A stretch of 64,000 nt of DNA from Pseudoduganella sp. (GCA_021323265.1 JAJTCO010000001.1:124001-188000); one strand, 5' to 3'. Positions 1 to 8,268 are shown, counted from the first letter of the stretch. A program made the numbers and translations. The notes: generated from the sequence alone by a model not told the origin.

Positions 1-7
1 ATGTCAT
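1..7 (-). CDS. Start of a second ABC permease (LivM-like), cut by the window edge
   Basis: Only an ATG and the next codon are visible. The ATG (7-5) overlaps the TGA stop (6-4) of the upstream permease in an ATGA arrangement, which usually means translational coupling. Transporters of this family nearly always need two permeases (LivH and LivM types), and only the LivH type is inside the window, so a LivM-type gene is the natural expectation. That identity is inferred from context alone. Confidence 0.4.
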
Positions 8-993
8 TTCCTCGACAGGCCGGCCGGACGCCACAGGAGGATGGCGATCATCAGCACGATATGGGACACGAGCGCCAGCTTGGGCGCCAGGAAGCCGGCG
101 TAGTTGGCCGTCAATGCCATCAGGAGCGCGCCGATGAAGCAGCCGCCGACCGAGCCGAGGCCGCCGATGATGATGGTGATGAAGACCATCACCATCACTT
201 CGCCGCCCATGGTGGCGCTCAGCGTTTCCTTGTACAGGCCCCACATCACGCCGCCCAGGCCGGCCAGCGCGGAGCCGGCGGCAAACACGGCGACGAACAG
301 GCGGCGGATGCGGTAGCCCAGGGCTTCCACCATTTCGCCGTTTTCCACGCCGGCGCGGATCAGCAAACCCAGCTTGGTGCGGTTCAGCACCAGCGTCAGG
401 ACGATGAACACCGTCACCCCGACCGCCACCGCCAGCAGGCGGTATTTCTCAATGGCGGCATCGCCCAGCACGATCGCGCCGCGCAGCGCGGCCGGCAGCG
501 GCATGGGCTTGTGTTCGGCGCCCCAGATCACGTGGATCAGCTGTTCGACCACGATCATGCCGCCCATCGTGATCAGGATCTGCTTCAAGTGCTGACCGTA
601 GACCGGCATGATGATGACGCGCTCGAACAGCCAGCCCAGCAGCCCCGTGACGGCCATGGCCATGGCGACGGCCAGGGCGAGCGCGGTCAGGTTCATGCCC
701 AGCGAGTCCGCCTCCAGCCAGCCCTGCATCGGCAGCAGCACCAGCGTGGCGGCGTAGGCGCCGACCGAGACGAAGGCGCCGTGGCCGAAGTTCAGCACGT
801 CCATCAGGCCGAACACCAGCGTCAGGCCGCTCGACATGATGAAGATCATCATTCCCATGGCCAGCCCGGCCACGCTGAGGGTGATCCAGGTCGGCAAGCT
901 GCCCACCAGCGGCAGCATGGCCAGCATCAGCGCCGGCACCAGGAGCAGCGGCAGGTAGTCGCGCGGGGCGGAGGTCAGGGTGGTGTCGCTCAT
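4..993 (-). CDS. livH: Branched-chain amino acid/amide-type ABC transporter permease (LivH family)
   Basis: A 329-residue inner-membrane permease of the hydrophobic amino acid/amide (HAAT) ABC family. Hydrophobic segments run through almost the whole length, beginning near residues 15-60. The conserved stretch LVFGLMDVLNFGHGAF around residues 59-74 and IIIGGLGSVGG near 275-285 are typical of LivH-type subunits. It is the fourth gene of a minus-strand operon: binding protein, LivG, LivF, LivH. It follows livF by 12 bases and overlaps the next ATG, presumably livM. The substrate cannot be read from the sequence. The family carries branched-chain amino acids, but also urea, amides and aromatic acids. 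Confidence 0.88.
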   Translation of the reverse strand: MSDTTLTSAPRDYLPLLLVPALMLAMLPLVGSLPTWITLSVAGLAMGMMIFIMSSGLTLVFGLMDVLNFGHGAFVSVGAYAATLVLLPMQGWLEADSLGMNLTALALAVAMAMAVTGLLGWLFERVIIMPVYGQHLKQILITMGGMIVVEQLIHVIWGAEHKPMPLPAALRGAIVLGDAAIEKYRLLAVAVGVTVFIVLTLVLNRTKLGLLIRAGVENGEMVEALGYRIRRLFVAVFAAGSALAGLGGVMWGLYKETLSATMGGEVMVMVFITIIIGGLGSVGGCFIGALLMALTANYAGFLAPKLALVSHIVLMIAILLWRPAGLSRK

Positions 994-1005
994 GGTGCGT
1001 GCGCC

Positions 1006-1728
1006 TTATTGATGGGAATCGAGGGCCAGGCCGAGCAGGCGTTCCTGCAAGGCGCGGTCGGCGGCCAGGTCGGCCATGGCGCCGCTGTGGATGATGCGGC
1101 CGTCGTCCATCACGGCCACGGTGTCGCCCAGCTGGCGCACGAAGTTGAAGTTCTGTTCCACCAGCAGGACCGTGGTCTGGCCCTTGAGCTGGCGCATGGC
1201 GTCGGCCAGGTTCTGGATGATGGCCGGCGCCAAGCCCTTGGTCGGCTCGTCGATCAGCAGCAGCTGGCGCGGCTCGATGATGGCGCGCGCGATGGCCACC
1301 ATCTGCTTCTGGCCGCCGGACAGGTTGCCGGCCGGGTAGTTCCAGAACTTCTTCAGGGCGGGGAAGAAGGAGAAGATCCATTCCAGGCGCGCCGTGTCCA
1401 TCGGCCCGCTGCGCGCGGCCAGGTGCAGGTTCTCGCGCACGGTCAGGGCGCTGAAGACGGCCATCGATTCGGGCACGTAGGCGATGCCGGCCTGGGCGAT
1501 GTCGGGCGTGGTCAGGCGGCCGATGTCGCGGCCGTCGAATTCCACCTTGCCGGCGCTGGCGTGCCACAGGCCCATGATGGTGCGCAAGGTGGTGGTCTTG
1601 CCGGCGCCGTTGCGGCCCAGCAGCACCGTCATGCCGCCGCGCGGCACCAGCAGGTCCACCCCTTGCAGGATGTGGTATTCGCCGATGTGCGTGTGCACGC
1701 CGGAGAGCTTGAGCAGGGCATCAGTCAT
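1006..1728 (-). CDS. livF: ABC transporter ATP-binding protein, LivF type
   Basis: A 240-residue cytoplasmic ATPase that energises the HAAT importer. Walker A is GRNGAGKTT (about residues 38-46), the ABC signature is LSGGQKQ (about 136-142) and Walker B is LLLIDEPTKGL (about 156-166). These are the canonical residues of an active nucleotide-binding domain, and the length is normal for LivF. Its start overlaps the 3' end of livG by 8 bases, implying translational coupling, and livH begins 12 bases downstream. The liv names follow family resemblance. The transported compound is unknown. Confidence 0.9.
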   Translation of the reverse strand: MTDALLKLSGVHTHIGEYHILQGVDLLVPRGGMTVLLGRNGAGKTTTLRTIMGLWHASAGKVEFDGRDIGRLTTPDIAQAGIAYVPESMAVFSALTVRENLHLAARSGPMDTARLEWIFSFFPALKKFWNYPAGNLSGGQKQMVAIARAIIEPRQLLLIDEPTKGLAPAIIQNLADAMRQLKGQTTVLLVEQNFNFVRQLGDTVAVMDDGRIIHSGAMADLAADRALQERLLGLALDSHQ

Positions 1729-2479
1729 GGCTTGCGGTCCCGAGGTAGGCTTCTTGCACGATGGCCGAGGACATCACGGCGGCGGGCTCGCCGTCCGCCA
1801 CCAGGGCGCCGTTGTGCAGCACGATGATGCGGTCGGCCAGCGCCCGCACCACGCCCATCTTGTGTTCGACCAGCAGCACCGCCTTGTCGCGCTCGGCCTT
1901 GACCTGGTGGATCAGGTCCAGCACCACCGGCACTTCGTCCACGCTCATGCCGGCGGTCGGTTCGTCGAACATCATCACCTGCGGCTCCAGCGCGAGCAGG
2001 ATGGCCACTTCCAGCTTGCGCTTGTCGCCATGCGACAGGGCGGCCACCGGCGTGTCGCGCCGCGCGGCCAGGGCCACGCGTTCCAGGTAGTGGTCGGCGC
2101 GCGCGATCAGCTCCTTGTGGCTGGACCAGACCGACCACAGCTTCATGCCGGCGTTGGCATGCGCCTGCACCGCCAGGCGCACGTTCTCATGCACGCTGAG
2201 GTGGGGGAACAGGTTGGTGAGCTGGAAGGCGCGGCCGATGCCCTTGCGGGTGCGCGCCGCCGGGCCGCTGCGCGTGACGTCTTCGCCGCGCAGCAGCACC
2301 TGGCCGCTGCTGGCGGGCAGCTGGCCGGACATCAGGTTGAAGTAGGTGGTCTTGCCGGCGCCGTTGGGGCCGACGATGACCGTCAACTGGCCGGCATGGA
2401 AGTCGGCACTGACGTTGTCGACGGCCGTGTGGCCGCCGAAGCGGATCGTCAGTCCGCGGGTGGACAGCAATGGGGTCAT
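1721..2479 (-). CDS. livG: ABC transporter ATP-binding protein, LivG type
   Basis: A 252-residue ATPase, the second nucleotide-binding subunit of the importer. Walker A is GPNGAGKTT (about residues 38-46) and Walker B is VMMFDEPTAGM (about 165-175). The signature loop reads LSHGDKRK rather than LSGGQ, which is usual for LivG-type proteins. The C-terminal LVEHKMGVVRALADRIIVLHNG stretch fits the H-loop region. It begins three bases after the binding-protein gene and overlaps livF. The order binding protein-LivG-LivF-LivH differs from the urea (urt) order, in which permeases precede ATPases. Confidence 0.9.
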   Translation of the reverse strand: MTPLLSTRGLTIRFGGHTAVDNVSADFHAGQLTVIVGPNGAGKTTYFNLMSGQLPASSGQVLLRGEDVTRSGPAARTRKGIGRAFQLTNLFPHLSVHENVRLAVQAHANAGMKLWSVWSSHKELIARADHYLERVALAARRDTPVAALSHGDKRKLEVAILLALEPQVMMFDEPTAGMSVDEVPVVLDLIHQVKAERDKAVLLVEHKMGVVRALADRIIVLHNGALVADGEPAAVMSSAIVQEAYLGTASHD

Positions 2480-2482
2480 CGT

Positions 2483-3652
2483 TCAGCGCTTATTCTTGAT
2501 GGGGACGGGCAGCTCGGAAGCGGGGATCTCGCGCACCAGTTCCAGCAGGTCCCATTCGTTCTTCTGCTCCTTCTTGATGCGGAAGTGGTACATCGGCTGC
2601 ATGGCCTGGTGGTCTTCCTTGCGGAAGAACATCTTGCCCTTGGGCGTGTCGAACTCCATGCCTTCCATGGCCGCGATTAGCTTTTGCGTGTCGCCGCCGC
2701 CGGCCTTGGCCAGCGCCGCCACCACCGCGCTGGCCGCGGTGAAGCCGCCGGCGGTAAACATGTCCGGCGGCGACTTGTAGCGCTTCATGTGCTCGGCCAC
2801 GAACCAGTCGTTCATCGGGTTTTTCGGGAAGGCGTGGTAGTAGTAGATGGTGCCTTCGGTGCCGGCGAACGCCTTCCAGGTCTTTAGCACCGGCAGGATG
2901 TTGCCGCCCGGCGCCAGCGTGATGCCGTAGCGCTCGGGCTTCATGTCGGCGATCTTGTTCATCGGGTTAGGTCCGGCCCAGATGATCTGCAGCACGCGCG
3001 GCTGCGGCTTGTCCTTCAGCTTGTCGAAGATGCGCTGGGCCGAGGCGGTGAAGTCGGTGGCCGTCTGCGGCGCGTACTCCTCGTGCACCACGCTGGCTTT
3101 GGAGCCGGTCAGCTGCAAGGCTTCCCGCGCCGCCTTCACGGCGTCCTTGCCGAAGGCGTAGTCCTGCGCCAGGAAGGCTACGCTGCCCTGCTTGAAGGTG
3201 GAGGCGGCAGCCAGGCCGTCCTGCATGGAGTTGCGCGCCGTGCGGAAGATGTACTTGTTCCATTTCGCGCCCGTGATGGCATCGGCCACCGCCGGTTCGA
3301 CGATCAGCACCTTCTTGTATTCGGCCGCCACCGGCAGCATGGCGATGGCCGAGCCGGAGGAGCTGGTGCCGACGGCGATGTCGACCTTGTCGTCGCCGTA
3401 GGCTTCGGCCAGCAGCGTGCGGCCCAGGTCGGGCTTGCTCTGGTCGTCCTTGACGATGACCTTCAGCTTGCGCCCGTTGATTTCCATCTTGCCCTTGGTC
3501 AGGTACTCCAGGCCCAGCATGAAGCCCGCTTCGGTTTCCTTGGCGTAGGGCTCGAGAATGCCGGTCTTGCCGGCGATGAGCGCGACCTTCAGTTCCTGCG
3601 CGCCGGCCAGCAGGGGCGCCAGGGCCAGGCATAGCGGTATGATCTTTTTCAT
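2483..3652 (-). CDS. Periplasmic substrate-binding protein of the HAAT ABC importer
   Basis: A 389-residue exported solute-binding protein. A signal peptide covers about residues 1-18 (KK, hydrophobic core, cleavage near AGA-QE). The mature part matches the two-lobed Leu/Ile/Val-binding fold (Peripla_BP_6), for example GTSSSGSAIAMLPVAAEY near residues 96-113. It captures the ligand in the periplasm and delivers it to the permeases encoded downstream. Specificity is unknown; binding proteins of this class also serve aromatic acids, amides and urea. A GGAG Shine-Dalgarno lies about nine bases before the ATG. Only 18 bases before the start codon is a hairpin belonging to a TnpB-type remnant, so the native promoter may have been displaced. 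Confidence 0.85.
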   Translation of the reverse strand: MKKIIPLCLALAPLLAGAQELKVALIAGKTGILEPYAKETEAGFMLGLEYLTKGKMEINGRKLKVIVKDDQSKPDLGRTLLAEAYGDDKVDIAVGTSSSGSAIAMLPVAAEYKKVLIVEPAVADAITGAKWNKYIFRTARNSMQDGLAAASTFKQGSVAFLAQDYAFGKDAVKAAREALQLTGSKASVVHEEYAPQTATDFTASAQRIFDKLKDKPQPRVLQIIWAGPNPMNKIADMKPERYGITLAPGGNILPVLKTWKAFAGTEGTIYYYHAFPKNPMNDWFVAEHMKRYKSPPDMFTAGGFTAASAVVAALAKAGGGDTQKLIAAMEGMEFDTPKGKMFFRKEDHQAMQPMYHFRIKKEQKNEWDLLELVREIPASELPVPIKNKR

Positions 3653-3670
3653 CAGATTTGCTCCGAGAGA

Positions 3671-3690
3671 CTCCGTCCTTCAGGGCGTAG
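3671..3690 (+). repeat. Left hairpin copy of an IS200/IS605-like remnant
   Basis: CTCCGTCC-TTCA-GGGCGTAG folds into an eight-position stem with one mismatch and one G-T pair. It is nearly identical to the hairpin at 3921-3940, in the same orientation and exactly 250 bases away. Similar hairpins at both ends are a hallmark of IS200/IS605 elements and of the small palindrome-associated elements derived from them. It lies 18 bases upstream of the ABC binding-protein start, so it is in that gene's 5' leader. Confidence 0.5.
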
Positions 3691-3933
3691 AGTGAAAGGG
3701 GCTGGCCGCAACGCGGCCATTCTCCTTGCTTGACCACCCAGATTTGTTCGAATTGTGGAACCCCATTCCACATCCGCGCGCCAAGGCGGGGACCGAGAGG
3801 TATCGCAGGCCTTGGAATAAGAGAGTGGAAATGCGGCGAATGTAATATGGTCCATGATCGTGATCGTAATGCTGCCTTTAACATTCTCCGTCGCGGACGT
3901 GCGACGCTGGAAGCAGGAATCTCCGTCCTTTAG
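3691..3933 (+). pseudogene. C-terminal remnant of a TnpB (OrfB) RNA-guided nuclease
   Basis: An open frame of about 80 codons with no proper start; an in-frame TAG stands at 3688. Its last 65 residues are the zinc-ribbon and RuvC-III end of TnpB: CSNCG (from about 3744), then W-K-C-x-x-C, then HDRDRNAAFNI, which holds the catalytic aspartate. It ends LEAGISVL, with the stop codon inside the 3' hairpin, as in intact TnpB genes, where the C terminus overlaps the omega-RNA scaffold. The N-terminal about 300 residues and the other RuvC motifs are absent, so it cannot be a working nuclease. Family identity is firm; the time and mode of decay are not known. Confidence 0.8.
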
Positions 3934-3940
3934 GGCGGAG
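3921..3940 (+). repeat. Right-end hairpin of the IS200/IS605-like remnant (omega-RNA scaffold end)
   Basis: CTCCGTCC-TTTA-GGGCGGAG forms an eight-pair stem with a four-base loop and one G-T pair. It is followed by AGGACGTCAA. This stem plus a GGA-GTCAA tail at the end of a tnpB reading frame is the usual right end of IS200/IS605 elements and the 3' part of the TnpB guide-RNA scaffold. The element boundary would be near 3950. No TnpA gene accompanies it. Confidence 0.55.
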
Positions 3941-3979
3941 AGGACGTCAAGTAGTGTCTCCGTCTGCGCCCAATATAGA

Positions 3980-4846
3980 TCAATCCACGCTGTCGAGGAA
4001 GCTGCGCAAGGCGTCCTGCGCGGCCGGTTCGGACAGCATGGGCGCATGGCCGATGCCCGGCACTTCGGCGTACAGCATGCGCGGCGCGGCGGCGCGCATG
4101 GCGTTGGCCTGCTCCGGCTCGATCAGGTCGGACAGGCCGCCGCGAATGAGCAGGGTGGGGCGGCGCCGCGCCAGGCGGCGGAAGGCGAAGTGCGCGCCCA
4201 TCGACGTGGCCCTGAGCTTGTTGGCGCGGATCGGCACGGCAATGTTGGGATCGTAGCGCATGGCCAGCGTGCCGTCGCGCTCTTCGCGGAAGGCGCGCCG
4301 CGCCCAGCGTTCCCACTCCTGCGGCGTGTTGGCGGGGAAGGCCACCATGTTGATGCCGCTGATGTAGTCGGCGGCCTGCTGCCAGCTGGTGAACTGCTCG
4401 CCCTTGCCGGTGTAGCTGCGGATGCGCGACAGGCCGCGCTCGGACAGCGCAGGGCCGACGTCATTCAACACCGCTGCCGCGATCAGGCTCGATTTGCGCA
4501 CCGCCAGGGTCATGGTGATCAGGCCGCCCATCGAAGTGCCGATGAACACGGCGCGCTCGATGCCCAGGGCGTGCGCCAGCGTGATGACGTCGTTGGCATA
4601 CACCACCGGCGTGTAGCGGTCTGGCTTGGGGTCGTAGTCGGAGTTGCCGCGGCCGCGCACGTCGAGCGCGATCACGCGCCGGCCCTGCGCCGCGATCCAC
4701 GGGGCGACATCCTCGAAGTCGGCCGAATTGCGCGTCAGGCCGTGGATGCAGATGACGGGCAGGTGTGCGGCGCCGCTGGCTGCGGGGTAGTCGCGCGCAA
4801 AGAGGCGCAACCCATCGTCGCTGGTGTAGCTGATCTCGGAATACAT
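3980..4846 (-). CDS. Alpha/beta-hydrolase family enzyme
   Basis: A 288-residue cytoplasmic alpha/beta hydrolase with no signal peptide. It shows the oxyanion-hole HGLTRN (about residues 34-39), the nucleophile elbow GTSMGG (about 103-108, serine at the centre), an acidic residue in GLSDLIEP and the catalytic histidine in GIGHAP near residue 266. Such enzymes cleave esters, lactones or C-C bonds of small metabolites; the substrate cannot be told. It is divergent from the LysR gene and shares with it an intergenic region containing a perfect palindrome. It lies on the same strand as the ABC importer 330 bases downstream, so the two may once have formed a single unit. Confidence 0.82.
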   Translation of the reverse strand: MYSEISYTSDDGLRLFARDYPAASGAAHLPVICIHGLTRNSADFEDVAPWIAAQGRRVIALDVRGRGNSDYDPKPDRYTPVVYANDVITLAHALGIERAVFIGTSMGGLITMTLAVRKSSLIAAAVLNDVGPALSERGLSRIRSYTGKGEQFTSWQQAADYISGINMVAFPANTPQEWERWARRAFREERDGTLAMRYDPNIAVPIRANKLRATSMGAHFAFRRLARRRPTLLIRGGLSDLIEPEQANAMRAAAPRMLYAEVPGIGHAPMLSEPAAQDALRSFLDSVD

Positions 4847-4879
4847 GGTCCTCGTTGGCAGCGTTGCAGGAGCGTGCAG

Positions 4880-4897
4880 TGTGCAAGAAATGCATCA
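4880..4897. promoter_or_regulatory. Weaker operator-like site upstream of the hydrolase
   Basis: TGTGCAAGAAATGCATCA resembles the strong palindrome 48 bases away and lies 34 bases from the hydrolase start. A matching site (8302-8317) stands at exactly the same distances in front of the TonB receptor. On the minus strand both are followed by a near-identical stretch, TGCACACT-S-CACGC. Confidence 0.45.
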
Positions 4898-4927
4898 TGG
4901 CGGGAACCGGAGAGCGCGCCCACCGTG

Positions 4928-4943
4928 TGTGCAATTTTGCACA
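4928..4943. promoter_or_regulatory. Palindromic operator between the hydrolase and lysR
   Basis: TGTGCAATTTTGCACA has perfect 7-base arms around a TT centre. An identical 16-mer occurs at 8350-8365. It lies 82 bases from the hydrolase start and 41 from the LysR start; the other copy lies 82 from the TonB receptor start and 40 from cydA. The divergent LysR protein is the nearest candidate binder. The TGTGC-N6-GCACA spacing also equals that of CRP-type sites, so a CRP/FNR-family protein is an alternative. Confidence 0.65.
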
Positions 4944-4983
4944 GCAGCACAACTGCGGCGGAAAATGATGCACAATACGGCGC

Positions 4984-5886
4984 ATGAAGACACTGCCCGA
5001 ATGGACTGACCTTCGCTTCTTCCTCGAGCTGGCGCGCGCCGGCACCTTGTCCGGCGCCTCGCGCCGGCTGGAGGTGGAGCACACCACGGTTTCGCGCCGC
5101 ATCGACCGCCTGGAGCAGCAATTGGGCGCCACCTTGTTCGACCGCTCGCGCGAAGGCTATGAACTGACCGAGATGGGGCACGCCGTGCTGCCGCATGCGG
5201 AGGCGATGGAGAGCGCCTTGCTGGCCGCGCAGGGGCAGCTGTCCGGCACCGAAGTGGCCATCCGCGGCGTGGTGCGCCTGGGCGTGCCGGAAGCGCTGGG
5301 CGTGCGCTTCATCACGCCGCTGCTGGCGCGCTTCCTGCAAGACTATCCCGAGCTGTCGGTGGACCTGCTGGTGCAGCCGCGCTTTGCCAACCTGGCCAGC
5401 CGCGAAGCCGACCTGGGCGTGACGCTGGATGCGCCCAATACGGGCCGCTACATGGTGACGCGCCTCGCTTCCTTCCGCCTGTACGTGTACGGCTCGCCGG
5501 AGTACCTGGCGCGCCACGCGCCGATCAAGCGGCGCAGCGACCTGGCAGGCCACGATTTCGTCGATTACGTGCAGGACCGGCTGGCCAGCAACGAGCTTAA
5601 TTTCCTCGACGAGCTGGGCGTGAACCCGCGCCGGCGCCTGTGCTGCACCGGCATGCTGGCGCAGGCCGAGGCGGCCGCCGCGGGCCTGGGGCTGATGATG
5701 GCGCCGCCGTATATGGCCACCGACGGCCGCCTGGTGCCGGTGCTGGAGGACGAGGTGTACGTGGAGCGCGCCTACTGGCTGGTGGCGCCGGTCGACCTGT
5801 ACCGACTGCCGCGCGTGCGCGCCGTGTGGAACCTGTTGCGCGAGTTCGCCGAATCGCACGCCGGCCTGTTCGTATCGCACAAATGA
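4984..5886 (+). CDS. LysR-family transcriptional regulator
   Basis: A 300-residue LysR-type regulator. The N-terminal winged helix-turn-helix occupies about residues 5-65 (LRFFLELARAGTLSGASRRL, then VSRRIDRLEQQLG). The remainder is the effector-binding domain, ending at the usual family length. It is divergently transcribed from the alpha/beta hydrolase, the classic arrangement for a LysR regulator and its target. A perfect palindrome lies 41 bases before its start and recurs in front of the TonB receptor and cydA, suggesting that it may control both loci. The inducer is unknown. A strong bidirectional hairpin terminator follows its stop immediately. Confidence 0.9.
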   Translation: MKTLPEWTDLRFFLELARAGTLSGASRRLEVEHTTVSRRIDRLEQQLGATLFDRSREGYELTEMGHAVLPHAEAMESALLAAQGQLSGTEVAIRGVVRLGVPEALGVRFITPLLARFLQDYPELSVDLLVQPRFANLASREADLGVTLDAPNTGRYMVTRLASFRLYVYGSPEYLARHAPIKRRSDLAGHDFVDYVQDRLASNELNFLDELGVNPRRRLCCTGMLAQAEAAAAGLGLMMAPPYMATDGRLVPVLEDEVYVERAYWLVAPVDLYRLPRVRAVWNLLREFAESHAGLFVSHK

Positions 5887-5914
5887 AAAATGGGGGTACG
5901 TCCCCCATTTTTTT
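5886..5914. terminator. Bidirectional intrinsic terminator between lysR and the TonB receptor
   Basis: An A-rich tract and TGGGGG pair with CCCCCA and a T-run around the loop TACGT. The stem is at least 11 pairs, followed by eight T residues (5907-5914 region). It sits between two convergent genes and can serve both. The right arm (TACGTCCCCC-ATTTTT) closely resembles the right arm of the long hairpin at 16861-16924. Confidence 0.85.
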
Positions 5915-5931
5915 CTGCCTGATCTCCGTCG

Positions 5932-8268
5932 TCAGAATTTGTACGAGGCGGTCAGCTTGTAGGTGCGCGGGTCGCCGTAGTAGGTGGTGACGGTGTTGAA
6001 GAAGCCGCCGAAGGCGTAGCCGGCCACCTTGTAGCGCTTGTCCGTCAGGTTGCGGCCGTGCAGGCCGATCTGCAGGCGGCGGTCGGCGCTGGTCCATACC
6101 AGGCCGGCATCCCACAGGGTGAACGCGCCTTGCGCCAGCAACTGGTTCTGCGGTACCAGCGCGTCCAGGGCGGCGACGCCGGTCGGACGGATGATCTCGG
6201 CCTGGTACACCTTGTCCTTGTAGGACAGGCTGTTGCTGAAGCTCATGGTGCCGGCGCGGCCCACCAAGGCCATCGGCCACTCGTAGGTCGCGCCCAGGTT
6301 GGCCGCCACCTTCGGCGTGTTCTGGAATTCCGCGCTCTTGGCGATGTTCACCAGGGCGGTGCCGCTGGCCACCATCCATTCCTTGTATTCGGCATCGATG
6401 TAGCTCAGCATGCCGTTCACGGTCAGGGCGTCGGTCACGCGGGCAATCGCCTCCAGTTCCACGCCCTTGATCTTGGCCTTGCCGGCGTTGGTCAGGGTGC
6501 CGGCGAAGCCCACCACCTGGCCCTGCGCGTTGTAGGTCGGGATCGAGCCGGGAATCTGCACGTTCTGGTAGTCGGTGTAGAACACGGCTGCGTTGGTCTG
6601 CAGGCGGCCGCCATTGAGCGACGACTTCAGGCCCAGTTCGACGGAATCGACTTCCTCGGGATTGACGCCGCGCCGCTTCTCCAGCGAGGCCGGCGTGTTG
6701 GGGCCGCCGGTGCCGGCCAGGTCCATGCGCGGGTCGAACATGCCGCCCTTGAAGCCGCTCTGGTAGGTGCCGTACAGGTTGTGCTCGGGCGCCAGCTTCC
6801 AGCCGAAGCCCAGTTTCGGCGTGAACTTCTTGTCCTTGCGCTGCAGGTCGCCCTTGCCCATGTCCGTGTTCGGCGCCAGGCCGACGGCGGCGGGATTGCC
6901 CAGGTTGGGCGAGCCGGCCAGGCCGAGATAGGTGCGCTTGAAGATGGCCGCCTCGCGCTGGTCGTCGGTCCAGCGCCCGCCCAGGCTGACGCTGAAGGTG
7001 TCGCTGACGCTGTAGCTGGCGTCCGCGTAGATGGCCCAGGTCTTCGAATCGATGTCGTCGCGCGTCAGCAGCGACAGGCCGCCGGCGGCGTTGTACAGCA
7101 CGTCGAACTCGTTGAAGGCGTTGGTCTTCATGTAGAACAGGCCCGCCACGCCCTGCCATTTGGAGCCGGTGTAGGTGAGCTGGAATTCCTGGCTGTCCTG
7201 CTCGTCGCTGTAGATGGCCGGCGCTTCCCACAGCGGCGCGTTGAGCGAATCGAAGTCGATCGGCGCGTAGGACTTGGAGGAGCGGTGCGCGGTCACCGAC
7301 TTGAACATCATCTCCGGGGTGATGTTGTAGTCGATGGTGAGCGAGGCGCCCTTGGTGGTGACTTCCTGCGCGTGGCCGTTCACCTTGTACAGGTTGGCGC
7401 GCGTGTCGTAATGGCCGGCCAGCGGCGCTTCGTTGCCCGGCGCCGGGCCGTTCAGCAGGCGGTAACCCTGCTTGGGCTGGGAATCGTCCTTGGTGTAGTC
7501 GGCCGCCAGGCGGATGAACAGGTCGCTGCTCGGCAGCAGTTCCGCGCTGACGCGCGCCGCGCCCACGTCCTTGTCGTAGTTGTCCTTGCCGTTGATGACG
7601 TTCTTGCCAAAGCCGTCGCGGTTGAAGGTGCCGACCGTGGCGCCCAGGCGCAGGATGTCGCTCACCGGCGTGCTACCCTTGAGCACCAGGTCGCGCTGGT
7701 TGTACTTGCCGATGGCGCCTTTGACTTCGAAGGTCGGCTTGGCCGAAAGCTTGCGCGTGACGTACTTGACGGCGCCGCCGATGGTGTTGCGGCCATACAG
7801 CGTGCCTTGCGGGCCGCGCAGCACTTCGATGCGTTCCAGGTCGTAAATGTCGGTCAGGGCGCCCTGCGGGCGGGCCAGGTAGACGTCGTCCAGGTAGATG
7901 CCGACGCCTTGCTCGTAGCCGGCCACCGGGTCCTGCTGGCCGATGCCGCGGATGAAGGCGGTCAGGGTGGTATTGGTGCCGCGCGAAGCCTTGAGCGTGG
8001 TGCTGGGCACGATGTCGCTCAGCGCCGTGATATCGGGCAGCGCCTTCTTTTCCAGTTGCGCGCCGGACAGCGCCGTCACGGCGCCGGGCACGTCCTGGAT
8101 CAGTTCCTCGCGCTTGCGGGCGGTCACGATGACGCGGTCGATCACGGCGTCGGCCTGCTCGCCGCCGGCGCTTTGCGCCAGGACAGGCTGGGTGTACAGG
8201 GCGGGCAAGGTCATCATCACCGCCGCCACGGAGCGGCGCAGCATGAAATTGTGTTTCGACACACGCAT
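5932..8268 (-). CDS. TonB-dependent outer-membrane receptor
   Basis: A 778-residue outer-membrane beta-barrel receptor that imports a ligand using TonB/ExbBD energy. The signal peptide ends near LAQ-SA (about residue 33) and is followed by a candidate TonB box, DRVIVTAR. The plug domain contains IRGIGQ, DDVYLARP and IEVLRGPQGTLYGRNTIGGAV, all typical. The barrel ends in a C-terminal phenylalanine (ASYKF), the outer-membrane assembly signal. The ATG at 8268 is preferred over the upstream TTG because GGAG lies seven bases before it. The family includes siderophore, aromatic-compound and sugar receptors, so the ligand is unknown. Its promoter region copies the architecture of the hydrolase/lysR region. 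Confidence 0.88.
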   Translation of the reverse strand: MRVSKHNFMLRRSVAAVMMTLPALYTQPVLAQSAGGEQADAVIDRVIVTARKREELIQDVPGAVTALSGAQLEKKALPDITALSDIVPSTTLKASRGTNTTLTAFIRGIGQQDPVAGYEQGVGIYLDDVYLARPQGALTDIYDLERIEVLRGPQGTLYGRNTIGGAVKYVTRKLSAKPTFEVKGAIGKYNQRDLVLKGSTPVSDILRLGATVGTFNRDGFGKNVINGKDNYDKDVGAARVSAELLPSSDLFIRLAADYTKDDSQPKQGYRLLNGPAPGNEAPLAGHYDTRANLYKVNGHAQEVTTKGASLTIDYNITPEMMFKSVTAHRSSKSYAPIDFDSLNAPLWEAPAIYSDEQDSQEFQLTYTGSKWQGVAGLFYMKTNAFNEFDVLYNAAGGLSLLTRDDIDSKTWAIYADASYSVSDTFSVSLGGRWTDDQREAAIFKRTYLGLAGSPNLGNPAAVGLAPNTDMGKGDLQRKDKKFTPKLGFGWKLAPEHNLYGTYQSGFKGGMFDPRMDLAGTGGPNTPASLEKRRGVNPEEVDSVELGLKSSLNGGRLQTNAAVFYTDYQNVQIPGSIPTYNAQGQVVGFAGTLTNAGKAKIKGVELEAIARVTDALTVNGMLSYIDAEYKEWMVASGTALVNIAKSAEFQNTPKVAANLGATYEWPMALVGRAGTMSFSNSLSYKDKVYQAEIIRPTGVAALDALVPQNQLLAQGAFTLWDAGLVWTSADRRLQIGLHGRNLTDKRYKVAGYAFGGFFNTVTTYYGDPRTYKLTASYKF

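Noticed and set aside
1..1827. A 608-codon open frame on the plus strand
   Set aside because: It is antisense to livH, livF and the end of livG, which have clear functional motifs.
4..3652. Urea transporter (urt) identity for the ABC operon
   Set aside because: The gene order (binding protein, two ATPases, permease) is not that of urtABCDE, and no urease genes are nearby.
4928..4943. Classic LysR T-N11-A motif in the palindrome
   Set aside because: The symmetric T and A positions are separated by 10 or 14 bases, not 11, so the motif alone does not prove LysR binding. It was kept only as an operator of unknown binder.
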